From positions 310,001-374,000 of the forward strand of contig NZ_CP036343.1 in assembly GCF_007746795.1 (NCBI RefSeq): 64,000 nt of DNA, written 5' to 3'. How positions within the stretch are numbered: the first letter of the stretch is position 1; every line of letters starts with the position of its first letter. Both the position numbers and the translations under genes were made by a program. Source of the stretch: Gimesia algae (GTDB lineage Bacteria; Planctomycetota; Planctomycetia; Planctomycetales; Planctomycetaceae). This document shows, piece after piece, positions 34,938 through 45,578 of this stretch. Below the pieces are notes generated by a model. That model did not search any database and was not told the origin of the DNA. It worked only from the letters and a program-made list of their open reading frames with translations.

Positions 34938-37900
34938 TTACTGTAATAGGCTCGTTTTCTTTTCGAGTGTCTGAACCAGTGCTTTGAATGCGGGAAGGGG
35001 CTGTAATTCACTGAGATCAGGATCTTTTTGCATCCACTCGACATCTTGAAAGCCGAGATCGGAAGCCTTGCTCAGATGCTGGATCGCTGTGTCCTGATAA
35101 CCTTTGATGGTTTTCTGAGCGTCAGGTGTTTTTTTCTCATCCTTCAGATTGATCAACGCCCGTCCGTAAACGCAGGCGACATTATAATGAAACAGCCCAT
35201 CTTCTTTGAAGTTTTTCAACTGTTCATTCACGAACGAAATCGCTTTGTCTTCCTGATGATTGTAAACCATGCAGATTGCCAGGCCGGTAATCGCCTGTGA
35301 GCTTTTATTGTCAATCTCAAAAGCTCGCTGGAAATCTTTCTGAGCAGACTGCCAGTCCATGCGCTGTAAATTCATATGACCGCGGCCGGTAAAGGCATCT
35401 ATCAGGCGATTGTCTTTCTGGATCGTGGGATCCTGAATCATCTGATCATATACGTGCAACGCTTTTTCCCATTGCTCTGCTTCGGTATAAATATGAGCTT
35501 TGGTGAGGTAAGGCTGCATTTCCCCGGGTCTGATTTTAATTGCAGCGTCACAGGCGGCGATGGCATTCTCCAGTTGAGAGAGTTGCTGATAGGTATTGGC
35601 TTTTGTCAGATAGGCATACATAACATACTGCGGATTTCTCTTCAGGCTGCCTTCTTTTAAGATATCATCACAGACGGCCAGAACCTGGTAGTAGCGGTGG
35701 AGTTTTCGCAGCAGGGTCATCTTGCTGGAATAGGCCTTGATCTGTCCGCGATTGACTTCGATGGCCTGATCATAGGTTTTGAGTGCATCGTCGGGACGTT
35801 TGAGGGAGAGCTGGAGATCGGCTTTGAAATCGTAAAGATCCATATTACGGGGGTTGGCATGAATGGCACCGTCATAGGCTTCCAGCGCTTTTTCGTTTTG
35901 ATTATGTTTGGAATAATGTGAAGCCAGCATGACATAGGAGAAATGATCCAGCGGGTCGATTTCAATCGCTTTGTGAAACTGCTGCAGTGCTTCTTCGGAT
36001 TGCGACAGGTTGCTGTAGATCATCCCTTTCGCGACATATAATCGCGCATGCATGCTGTCGATTTTCAGCCCCTGATCTGCGGTCTTGAGAGCCTCTTCAT
36101 ATTTCTGCATTGCATTTTGAACATTGACGATACCCTGATAGGCCGGCACGAGCAGCGAATCGATGCTGAGCGCAGTCTGATATTCTTCCAAAGCTTCCTC
36201 GTATTGTTTTCTACCCTGTTCCGTATTACCATTTTTTACGTACTGGGAGCCTGGTGAACGCGTATAAATATTATTCAGCGCCGTGGCAGCAGCCCTTTTT
36301 TTATCATCGAGATCTCCTTCAAAACGGGCGTCCATAATAATCCGTCGTGCCTCAGGGGTACCGATTGAAACCAGCGATGAATAGATGGCTCTCCAGGTAG
36401 AAGACTGATCGGTTTTGCGTAATGTCTTCTGTAATAAATTGACGGCTTCGATGGAACCGGATTTGCGCAAACTGTCGATGGCTCCATTAACAATCTTCAG
36501 ATCGCTGTCATTTAAAGCCTGCTCTACCAGTTCGTAATAGTGAGGGGAATCGACTTCCTGCAGTGAGGAGAGGATCACTAATTTTTCGTTGACCTTTGCC
36601 TGGGGATAAACTTTGAGGAAACCGGATTCTACTGTCTGGTCACCAATCGAGGCCAATGTTTTTATGACGGCGACCCGCAGTCCGGAATCGAGTTTTGGAT
36701 TTTCCAGATGCCGAAACAGAAGCGGGATGGCACGCTGATCTTTCAGTCGATCGAGAAAAGTAAGCATGGCCTGGGTTGGTGCAGTCTGTTTCAGTTGCGA
36801 CAGAACATAATTCAAGGCCAATGTTTCACTCTCATTGTCTTTCTGTTGAATCAGTTCCTGGAAGGCTACTTCGCGTATTTCCGGATTGGGAGACTGTAGC
36901 GCCTCTGACAATATTTCAAAGAGTCGTGGATGACCATTAAGTATCAGCGCCTGGATCGCCGCTTTACGGAGTTCCAGGTTATCACTGGAGATGAATTGAT
37001 AGATGGCATCTCCCCACTGAGGACGTGGGCTCTGAGCGATAATCTGAATCATTGTTTTCTGAGAGGCCGGAGGGCTTTCTTTTAACAGTTTTAACAGCAC
37101 CTTCTGGCCTTGGGCAAACCGGGATTCTGCCAGGCTGGCAACGGCGACTTCGGCCTGAGGGCCGCCCGTTTTAGCGACCTGGGTTAACCGTTCATAGACG
37201 CGGGAGTCTCCCAGATAACGTAAGGCAAATAATGCGGCCTGTTGTACGAGCGGGTCCGGATCTGATGTGAGTTCCAGGATCAGCGGCAGTTCTGCATTGG
37301 TCAGCTGTCGACCGCCACTGATGAGTGCTGCGATTTTCACTGCCGGTGAACCTGTCCGGATCTGCTCTGCTACTTTTTCCCGCGTGAGAACACTCATTGC
37401 ACTGTCGAGTGCGGCGTGGATCGCCGCTGATTCTGTTTCATGCGTGACCTGTCCCTTCTTGATTCCGAGGAAAGGTACTTTGGAGTTCTTAAACACTTCT
37501 CCGGACAGATGCAGTTCAGAGATCATGTTGGGAAAGACAGGGAAGGGAGAATTCACCATCGCATTGATCCCCACTTGACTTGCTGCGCGAGGTAGCCATT
37601 TTTCGACCGAATCGTCGATCTGAGTTTTCGGGTCCGGGAAATGCATGACGAAGCGTTTGATGTTCTGGGTTGTCAGGAGATCAATTTCCTGAATGAGGCT
37701 TCCGATATTAATGGAATTCAACTCGCCGCTCACAGTCAATTCTGCCAGACACTGGCTGGGGCCCAGCAATTTGATGGTATATTTCAATTTACCGAGTTCG
37801 AAGCGGTTCACATTCAGTTTCAGTGTCTGATCATTGACCGTGACTTGAAATTCGATTTTCGGAATATGAGGTGCCCCAGGTAAGTCTGTGAGTAATATCC

Positions 37901-38405
37901 ACAAACTGCCCTGTTCGCCGGGTGGTACGGTGGCATCATTTTGAAAATTTAAACTATTGAGTCGCAGGCTACGTTTTCCCAACTGGACAGGTTGGTTGAT
38001 CAGATTGGGAGGTAAAGTTCGCAGGGGAGTTTCCTGACCATCTACGAAAGCTTTAATCTGGCTGCGGACCAGTTTGAGGGGCCGTGGGCTCTGGTTGATC
38101 AGAATCAGACGCGTCAGCAAAAAATGCACGTTGGGCGTCCTGTTATAGTTTACGCCCCTGACTGTATCGTCAACAATGATAAAAGCATCGCTCTCCGCTG
38201 TCACCGGGGGCTGATGCGCGGTTGGTTGGTTGACCGTTTTGAGTCGCGCTTCTATATCATTGAGTAACCGCAGACTCTGGGCCTTCGTTTGCGGACTTTC
38301 CGATGAGACCTGCTGCTTTCGCAGCCTTTCCGCCTGGGAGAAGACCTGTGCGGGAAGCAGGGTAAAGAGTGTCAGACACAGCAGCAGACAGATTCGATTT
38401 GTCAT
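34938..38405 (-). CDS. Secreted HEAT-repeat and TPR protein
   Basis: The protein has 1155 residues from the ATG at 38405 (GGGAG about 8 bases before). A signal peptide is clear (CLLLCLTLFTLLPAQVFSQ). Residues about 40-330 form an unassigned domain with beta strands. Residues about 340-740 are HEAT-like repeats (e.g. DPDPLVQQAALFALRYLG, NPEIREVAFQELIQ). Residues about 750-1110 hold roughly nine TPRs (e.g. AYQGIVNVQNAMQKYEEALK). Such a long all-helical scaffold outside the cytoplasm suggests a protein-binding role. It is 22 bases downstream of the epimerase gene on the same strand. Confidence 0.85.
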   Translation of the reverse strand: MTNRICLLLCLTLFTLLPAQVFSQAERLRKQQVSSESPQTKAQSLRLLNDIEARLKTVNQPTAHQPPVTAESDAFIIVDDTVRGVNYNRTPNVHFLLTRLILINQSPRPLKLVRSQIKAFVDGQETPLRTLPPNLINQPVQLGKRSLRLNSLNFQNDATVPPGEQGSLWILLTDLPGAPHIPKIEFQVTVNDQTLKLNVNRFELGKLKYTIKLLGPSQCLAELTVSGELNSINIGSLIQEIDLLTTQNIKRFVMHFPDPKTQIDDSVEKWLPRAASQVGINAMVNSPFPVFPNMISELHLSGEVFKNSKVPFLGIKKGQVTHETESAAIHAALDSAMSVLTREKVAEQIRTGSPAVKIAALISGGRQLTNAELPLILELTSDPDPLVQQAALFALRYLGDSRVYERLTQVAKTGGPQAEVAVASLAESRFAQGQKVLLKLLKESPPASQKTMIQIIAQSPRPQWGDAIYQFISSDNLELRKAAIQALILNGHPRLFEILSEALQSPNPEIREVAFQELIQQKDNESETLALNYVLSQLKQTAPTQAMLTFLDRLKDQRAIPLLFRHLENPKLDSGLRVAVIKTLASIGDQTVESGFLKVYPQAKVNEKLVILSSLQEVDSPHYYELVEQALNDSDLKIVNGAIDSLRKSGSIEAVNLLQKTLRKTDQSSTWRAIYSSLVSIGTPEARRIIMDARFEGDLDDKKRAAATALNNIYTRSPGSQYVKNGNTEQGRKQYEEALEEYQTALSIDSLLVPAYQGIVNVQNAMQKYEEALKTADQGLKIDSMHARLYVAKGMIYSNLSQSEEALQQFHKAIEIDPLDHFSYVMLASHYSKHNQNEKALEAYDGAIHANPRNMDLYDFKADLQLSLKRPDDALKTYDQAIEVNRGQIKAYSSKMTLLRKLHRYYQVLAVCDDILKEGSLKRNPQYVMYAYLTKANTYQQLSQLENAIAACDAAIKIRPGEMQPYLTKAHIYTEAEQWEKALHVYDQMIQDPTIQKDNRLIDAFTGRGHMNLQRMDWQSAQKDFQRAFEIDNKSSQAITGLAICMVYNHQEDKAISFVNEQLKNFKEDGLFHYNVACVYGRALINLKDEKKTPDAQKTIKGYQDTAIQHLSKASDLGFQDVEWMQKDPDLSELQPLPAFKALVQTLEKKTSLLQ

Positions 38406-38427
38406 CCTGTTTCTCCCGACGTTACCA

Positions 38428-39393
38428 TCAGACAATTACTTTTCCTGCCCGAATTTCAATCCAGGTTTTGATCTCTGATTCCGGTGGCAGCACCCGGAGT
38501 CCGGTTTCCACATCCGCGCTGAGCAGATTGATGGCATTCGTGACACACGTGTAAGGCTCCAGGCAGACGCAATCCCGATCAGGGGGCGTAAAAACAACCA
38601 GCTCGGAGAAGATGGCATCATAGTCCTGAGTTACGACCAGACCTGCCTGCTCATCCATAATCAGGCATTCATACTGTTCAATATCTTCAGGCATGCCAGT
38701 GAGGATATCATCTGCCTGCAGCTGGTCCAGCCAGGCACCTTCTCGCAGGTCGTGAGATTTTCCAATCGACTTTTTGACGCCGACGGGCAGGCAGTCTTCG
38801 AGCACCCATTCCTCACTCGCCGGCGACTCCACCAGGCAGTTTTTGAGACTGCCTGATTTTGACAGGGGAACTTTGAAGTAAGGGTGTGTGCCCAGCCCCC
38901 AGGGCACCGAATTCGAGCCTGGATTACCAACACGAATATCTGCGCGGAGAGCCGCCCCTTTGACTTCATATCGGACTTCAATAAAAATGTCGCCGGGCCA
39001 GTATTTCAGCCGGTGTTTTCCGTCAATACTCAATTGAAACTGGCCTGTCACAGCAGACTCTTCCTGCGAAATGACCCGCCAGGGAAGATCCAGACAGAAG
39101 CCATGAATGGCGTTGCCGGTTTTGTCATGATAGGTTTTATCAGCAGGGAGTTCATAAGGAACCCCATCCCACTGAAAACTCGCGTTGGCGATGCGGTTCG
39201 GGAAGGGGAACAGAATGGGAATTCCACCACTGCTCGGGCGTTGGTTTCCTGATGCAAAATCAGGATGTGCGTCGATTACATCAATCGGCTGACCATTCAC
39301 CATTGCCTGGAATTCAAAGCAGTTGAATCCCAGCTCTGGTAAAATGTTGGCGAAGGAACCAGTATCCGGGTCTTTGATCTGAATAGGCGTCAT
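38428..39393 (-). CDS. Aldose 1-epimerase family protein
   Basis: This 321-residue protein has the galactose mutarotase fold, interconverting alpha and beta anomers of sugars. The expected catalytic and binding residues are in place: AIHGFC near residue 97, GTHPYFK near 168, and the catalytic Glu in VCLEPYT near 278. The early GIPILFPFPNRI is typical of bacterial members. It is cytoplasmic (no signal peptide). Sugar specificity cannot be read from sequence; the relatives include galactose and glucose-6-phosphate epimerases. It precedes the large HEAT/TPR gene. Confidence 0.9.
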   Translation of the reverse strand: MTPIQIKDPDTGSFANILPELGFNCFEFQAMVNGQPIDVIDAHPDFASGNQRPSSGGIPILFPFPNRIANASFQWDGVPYELPADKTYHDKTGNAIHGFCLDLPWRVISQEESAVTGQFQLSIDGKHRLKYWPGDIFIEVRYEVKGAALRADIRVGNPGSNSVPWGLGTHPYFKVPLSKSGSLKNCLVESPASEEWVLEDCLPVGVKKSIGKSHDLREGAWLDQLQADDILTGMPEDIEQYECLIMDEQAGLVVTQDYDAIFSELVVFTPPDRDCVCLEPYTCVTNAINLLSADVETGLRVLPPESEIKTWIEIRAGKVIV

Positions 39394-39470
39394 GCGAGAG
39401 ATTACTTTTCTTATGGTGGATTCAGTGGATTAAGTGGGTCGTTCTCAGGTCAGTCTGTCAGCAGCTTACA

Positions 39471-40037
39471 TCAGTTCCACTCGGGATGTGCCGTTTCTTG
39501 AGGTAGAAATCGTCGTTCTGACATGGCACGTTGCAGCAGGGTATCCCAGATATCATAGGGGTCGATGTCAAAGATGTCTTGCGTCATCGCAGGAGTATAG
39601 AGCCAGTCCATCCGATTTATTTCGGATTCCAGTTGTAAAGGTGCCCAGCCGGCACAACCGAAAAAGATCCGAAAATCCAGATGCGGGTCACCTTCCGAAA
39701 TGCGCCAGATTACCTGTTCGAAAATCTCCGGGCTGCTGCCCATGAATAAATCCGGGACGATCGCCTCAGTTGATTTTTCAAGATCACTGGCATTATGCAG
39801 GGCAAACATGCCATTCGGTTCTACCGGACCTCCCATAAATACCATGTCCTCGAGTTTGGGCATGTCAAAATAACGCGATAATGCATTGGTAATCGAAAAG
39901 GAGGAAGGGCGATTGACAATCAGACCGGTGGCTCCCTGTTCGTTATGTTCTACGATCAGCACAACAGATCGATAAAAATTGAGATCGTTCAGCTTACGGG
40001 ACGCGACTAAGAATTGCCCCTTCAAAGAATTCAGCAT
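39471..40037 (-). CDS. YqgE/AlgH family protein
   Basis: The protein has 188 residues from the ATG at 40037; a GTG four codons earlier is possible but GGAG would touch it. The opening LKGQFLVASRKLNDLNFYRSVV-type sequence (here in pieces LKGQFLVAS, NFYRSVVLIVEHNEQGATGL) and the middle VFMGGPVEPNGMFALH define the family. Its function is unclear, though AlgH relatives were linked to alginate regulation and YqgE is widely conserved. Near the end lies FFGCAGWAPLQLE, also typical. Confidence 0.9.
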   Translation of the reverse strand: MLNSLKGQFLVASRKLNDLNFYRSVVLIVEHNEQGATGLIVNRPSSFSITNALSRYFDMPKLEDMVFMGGPVEPNGMFALHNASDLEKSTEAIVPDLFMGSSPEIFEQVIWRISEGDPHLDFRIFFGCAGWAPLQLESEINRMDWLYTPAMTQDIFDIDPYDIWDTLLQRAMSERRFLPQETAHPEWN

Positions 40038-40356
40038 AAAGTGAACCACTCTCCTTTAATTGGATATTCAACGGATAAAAACAATCTGACTGCACAAAAG
40101 ATATTATATCTGTACAAAAGCGGAAAAAACAGAGTTAGATTTTCAGAACAGAATTGCCCTTTCTGAGAGGCCTGATAGAGGGATTTTACGGATCAACTGA
40201 ATTTTGGGACAAGCCTCTCCCTGGATTCTCAAATTTTCAATTTTCAGTATTTCAAGTTGAACGGATGTGGGCTATTCTGATAGTTGTAGTTTAGTGGTTA
40301 AATTTAAGAATTTCCTAAACGCCTCGAACCTCATTTTATAACATGGTCTGGTCATA
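40038..40356. other. Divergent intergenic region, yqgE-like and SHD1 genes
   Basis: This 319-base A/T-rich stretch lies between divergent genes and should hold both promoters. The only visible structure is AGATA-TTA-TATCT (40099-40111), flanked by two direct copies of ACAAAAG (40094-40100 and 40114-40120), about 60-80 bases before the YqgE-like start. It could be an operator. No ORF. Confidence 0.35.
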
Positions 40357-42381
40357 ATGAAGACGACAAAAACGCAATTTGCTGTTTTGTGCGCGATGCT
40401 TTGTTCATTGATGCTCTCTCAACGGTTACCTGCTGAAGAAAGTTACGAACGCTTCACCGTGCGCAACTGGACCTATCGGGATGGAACTGAAGCGACCGGG
40501 AAACTGATTACCGTTAAAGGCCCGACTGCCACTCTCAGTCTGAAGGGAGAGGGGACAGTGTATGTCCCTCTTGAAAAATTAAGTGTAAAAGATCTGAACT
40601 GGATCTACGAATATCACAAGCGAAAAAAACTGTTAAGTTTTCTTCCCCCTGAATATCGTAAACCTCAAAAAGAATTTGTGAAAGGTTCAGAGCCGGACAC
40701 TTCCCCGCCTGCGAAACCGGCTTCCACGCAGCCTGCATCAGAACCGACTCCCGAGAAACCTGCTCCGGAATCAATGCCTGCAGAGACAGCGAAACCCTCT
40801 GTTGAAGAAGAGTCATTCAAACCGTTTACGGTCCGTGAATTTACATTGAAAGATGGTACCCGTCATCAGGCCAAACTCCTTTCAGTGAGCTCGCAAGGCA
40901 AAGTCACGCTGCTGAAAGATGCGGGCGGTTCGGTCCGGGTACCCCTGGACGATCTGAGCGAAAAAGACGTCGCGTGGATCATTGAATATCATCGCCACAA
41001 TAATCTGGTTGCTCTTCTTCCTGAAAGCCTGAAGGCCAAAGCTGGTGAACCGGGAGCGAAAGTCGGCTCTTCAGATGCGCCCTTGAAAATGGAAGCAGGC
41101 GCTGTTGTGGATGATGCCTCTAAAACGACGAAAGCGGACACGAATCCGGATGTGGAAAAAGTGGATACGGAGATTGATCCCCAACTGGTAGCAGCCTTGA
41201 ACGAATATCGTGTCTGGACTGACAAGCAGGGAAAGAAATCTGAAGTAAGATTTATGCGTATCAATGGCCGCGAAGTGGTATTTCTGGGCAAACCGGTTGG
41301 TTTTATCAACGTACATATTGGAACCCTGATCCCCGACGATCTGAAACTCTTACGGGATGCTCTGAAAATGCATGGCCGCTTTGATGAAATTCCCCTGGCC
41401 TATCGTGAGGATCCCGATCCGAGTCTGTCACCTACCAGACTGAAACAGTTCATGCAGCTCAATTTTCAACGTAAGTGGACCGATTTATCTGGCAATTCGG
41501 TCGCCGCCTCTTATGTTAAAATGGAGGATGGCAATGTCACTCTGTTGATAACAAAAACCGGAATGGTTCAGGATTTTCCCTATCAGAACTTCTGTGCCGA
41601 GGATCAGATCTATGTGCAGGAACGGCTGCAAAAAGAAATTCCCGGTAATTTCTTTCCTGCACTAGCTGAAGAAACTGTTCTTAGTTTAACCCCAGAAGAG
41701 CGAGAAAAAGAATTCCGCATCTGGACCGATCTCAGCAAACGTCAGATCAAAGGCAAATTTGTCCGGTTGGCTTACGGCGATTCAGTGGCTGTCCTGAATA
41801 CCGGTGAGAAAGAGGAACTGTTCATCACAGACTTCTTCAGTGCCCCTGATATGAGCCTGATCAAGCCTCGGAAGCAGACCGATCAACTGGCCATGAACCA
41901 GGAAAGAAATCCAGGATTTCCCGGTCAAACGGGAATGGGGGGCAGAAACCCGTTTCCCAACATGCCCGCAGAATCACCACAGATGAACGCGCCACGCATG
42001 CCTACCATGCAATACGAGATTGAATGTAACTTCTGTAATAAGAAACATGTTTCAGATACTCCGGTGATGCTACAGTGTCCCCATTGTGGAGGCAAAGCTG
42101 GAGAATCAATTTACATATGCGGTAAGTGTGGTAAGAAATTCCGATCAACGGGATTTAGTTCTACAGCGCCTTGCCCTCATTGTAATCAGGGAAGGCAGGA
42201 CCAACAGGTTGCTGCCAATAACAGGAGTCCCTTTCCGGCATCATCCAATAATGATGGAGCCGGCTCTTCAGTTGGTTCCGGTAGCTCCGCATATCGTTCT
42301 GGTCGTGCGATGGGTAAAGTGTTCGCCTGGATCTTGATGTTTGTCGGCTTAATCGCCGGTGCCATGAGACTGCGAGGTTAA
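40357..42381 (+). CDS. Five-SHD1 protein with zinc ribbons and membrane tail
   Basis: This 674-residue protein has a signal peptide (FAVLCAMLCSLMLSQRLPAE). Five SHD1 (SLA1 homology 1)-like domains follow: about residues 29-85, 152-210, 280-335, 367-427 and 449-505, each starting with a pattern such as F-x-V-R-x-W-T/F-x-x-x-G. Domains 1 and 2 are separated by a Pro/Ala/Glu-rich linker. Residues about 555-615 hold three zinc-ribbon-like pairs (CNFC, CPHC, CGKC, CPHC). A membrane segment (VFAWILMFVGLIAGAM) ends the chain. SHD1 is known from yeast endocytosis protein Sla1; in planctomycetes the domain is widespread and its partners are unknown. Confidence 0.85.
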   Translation: MKTTKTQFAVLCAMLCSLMLSQRLPAEESYERFTVRNWTYRDGTEATGKLITVKGPTATLSLKGEGTVYVPLEKLSVKDLNWIYEYHKRKKLLSFLPPEYRKPQKEFVKGSEPDTSPPAKPASTQPASEPTPEKPAPESMPAETAKPSVEEESFKPFTVREFTLKDGTRHQAKLLSVSSQGKVTLLKDAGGSVRVPLDDLSEKDVAWIIEYHRHNNLVALLPESLKAKAGEPGAKVGSSDAPLKMEAGAVVDDASKTTKADTNPDVEKVDTEIDPQLVAALNEYRVWTDKQGKKSEVRFMRINGREVVFLGKPVGFINVHIGTLIPDDLKLLRDALKMHGRFDEIPLAYREDPDPSLSPTRLKQFMQLNFQRKWTDLSGNSVAASYVKMEDGNVTLLITKTGMVQDFPYQNFCAEDQIYVQERLQKEIPGNFFPALAEETVLSLTPEEREKEFRIWTDLSKRQIKGKFVRLAYGDSVAVLNTGEKEELFITDFFSAPDMSLIKPRKQTDQLAMNQERNPGFPGQTGMGGRNPFPNMPAESPQMNAPRMPTMQYEIECNFCNKKHVSDTPVMLQCPHCGGKAGESIYICGKCGKKFRSTGFSSTAPCPHCNQGRQDQQVAANNRSPFPASSNNDGAGSSVGSGSSAYRSGRAMGKVFAWILMFVGLIAGAMRLRG

Positions 42382-42384
42382 AAC

Positions 42385-42427
42385 AACAATGCGGGCATCT
42401 CTCAAGCAAGATGCCCGCGTTGTTTTT
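42385..42427. terminator. Bidirectional terminator between SHD1 gene and thiC
   Basis: GCGGGCATCT (42391-42400) pairs with AGATGCCCGC (42410-42419), and the stem continues outward through T-G, A-T, A-T, C-G, A-T, A-T pairs. T-rich sequence follows on the plus strand (TTTTT at 42423-42427) and A-rich sequence precedes it. It serves the SHD1 gene and probably the convergent thiC. Confidence 0.85.
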
Positions 42428-42456
42428 ATCTGATTTTCAATGCCGGCTGGCGGAAA

Positions 42457-44280
<1,824 letters not shown>

Positions 44281-44590
44281 GTGTAAAAGCATCCTTGTAA
44301 AGTGTGATGCGGTGAATCAAGTCGATTTGTCGCCGGTTTGAGTTTTTAAAGAATCCGGCCCCAGAATCATCTCAGCGTTTGAGATAGGGTTCTGGATGTG
44401 AATTCTTGCCTATATAGTAGTGACCTGACTGCTTTTTTCAAACTCAGTAGATGCATACTCTCTGTGGTTTCCCATTGAATGTCTCTTTAGTTATGATCTG
44501 CACATCATCAAAAAAGCAGATATGGACTACCTCTTTGTTACAAAAAGAGGGAATTGAAATTATTCAGAATGGATCAGGTTAAGGGAAACC
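44281..44590. other. thiC leader / divergent intergenic region
   Basis: This gap separates thiC from the divergent kinase gene. Two stems lie in the thiC leader: CCAGAA..TTCTGG (44361-44366 and 44390-44395) enclosing ATCTCA..TGAGAT (44369-44374 and 44380-44385), and GCCGG..CCGGC (44332-44336 and 44355-44359). One arm reads GCTGAGATGA on the minus strand, like the CTGAGA box of a TPP riboswitch, but the matching ACCTGATCTGG box is missing. For the kinase side I see only a weak AAGGGAAACC ribosome site before its ATG. Confidence 0.4.
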
Positions 44591-45577
44591 ATGCAGTACG
44601 ATGTTTATGGCGTTGGCAACGCATTAGTTGATATTCAGGCACGCGTCTCGGACGCCACGCTCCAGAAACTCGGTTTTGCTAAGGGAATCATGACCCTGGT
44701 GGATGAAGAAATCCAGCAAAAAGTTCTTGGCGAACTGGATGGTGCCCCCATTTCCCAATGTGCGGGCGGTTCCGCTGCGAATACGATACTCGGAGTCGCT
44801 GATTTCGGTGGCAAAGCAGCCTACGCCGGTAAAGTGGGCAGTGACATGCTGGGGGAATTCGACCTCGCCGACATGCGTAAGCTGGGAGTGACGATAGAGG
44901 TTCCTCCCGCTGCGGAGGGGCAGACAGGAACGTGTGTGGTCCTCATTACTGAGGATGCGCAACGGACGATGCTCACGAATCTGGGGGTGTCAGCCACATT
45001 GAGCGTGGAAGATATCAACGAAGAACACATTAAACAGTCAAAATATGTGTATGTCGAAGGGTACTTGTTTACCGGAGAAACACAGAAGCGTGCTGCTTAC
45101 CGCGCGATCGAACTGGCAAAAAAACATGGTGTCAAAGTGGCATTTACGGTATCCGATCCCTTCCTGATCAATCTGTTCCGGGATGAATTCCAGGAATTAA
45201 TCGAAGGACCAGTGGATCTGCTGTTCTGTAATCTGGAAGAGGCCCGCAGTCTGACTGGCAAACAGGATGCCGTCGATTGTGCGCATGTGATTCACAAGCA
45301 TGTCCCCAATCTGGCGTTGACACTGGGTGGTGATGGTTCGATTCTGATGCATGAAGGACGCGTGATTCCCATTGAAGGCGTGGAAGTGAAAGCCATTGAT
45401 ACGACCGGTGCCGGTGACATGTACGCCGCCGGGATTCTGTACGGAATCACCAATGGTTTGAACTGGCATCAGGCGGGCCATCTGGCTTCGCATGCTGCTG
45501 CCCGGATTGTCTCGCAACTGGGGGCCCGCTTACAAAATCCATTCACTCAGGATGACATTCAGGAACTGTTGAACTGA
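44591..45577 (+). CDS. PfkB-family kinase, adenosine kinase-like
   Basis: This 328-residue protein is a ribokinase/PfkB sugar-nucleoside kinase. The two signatures are present: [27 protein letters not shown]-like (seen as [20 protein letters not shown]) and [13 protein letters not shown] near residue 268, whose second Asp is the catalytic base. The bacterial adenosine kinase group has the same start ([14 protein letters not shown]). It would phosphorylate adenosine or a related nucleoside with ATP. One base separates its stop from the start of a permease gene, so the pair is co-translated and may serve nucleobase/nucleoside salvage. Confidence 0.9.
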   Translation: MQYDVYGVGNALVDIQARVSDATLQKLGFAKGIMTLVDEEIQQKVLGELDGAPISQCAGGSAANTILGVADFGGKAAYAGKVGSDMLGEFDLADMRKLGVTIEVPPAAEGQTGTCVVLITEDAQRTMLTNLGVSATLSVEDINEEHIKQSKYVYVEGYLFTGETQKRAAYRAIELAKKHGVKVAFTVSDPFLINLFRDEFQELIEGPVDLLFCNLEEARSLTGKQDAVDCAHVIHKHVPNLALTLGGDGSILMHEGRVIPIEGVEVKAIDTTGAGDMYAAGILYGITNGLNWHQAGHLASHAAARIVSQLGARLQNPFTQDDIQELLN

Positions 45578-45578
45578 A

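Noticed and set aside
44332-44395. TPP riboswitch before thiC
   Set aside because: Only a CTGAGA-like piece is present; the second conserved box and the three-way fold are not seen.
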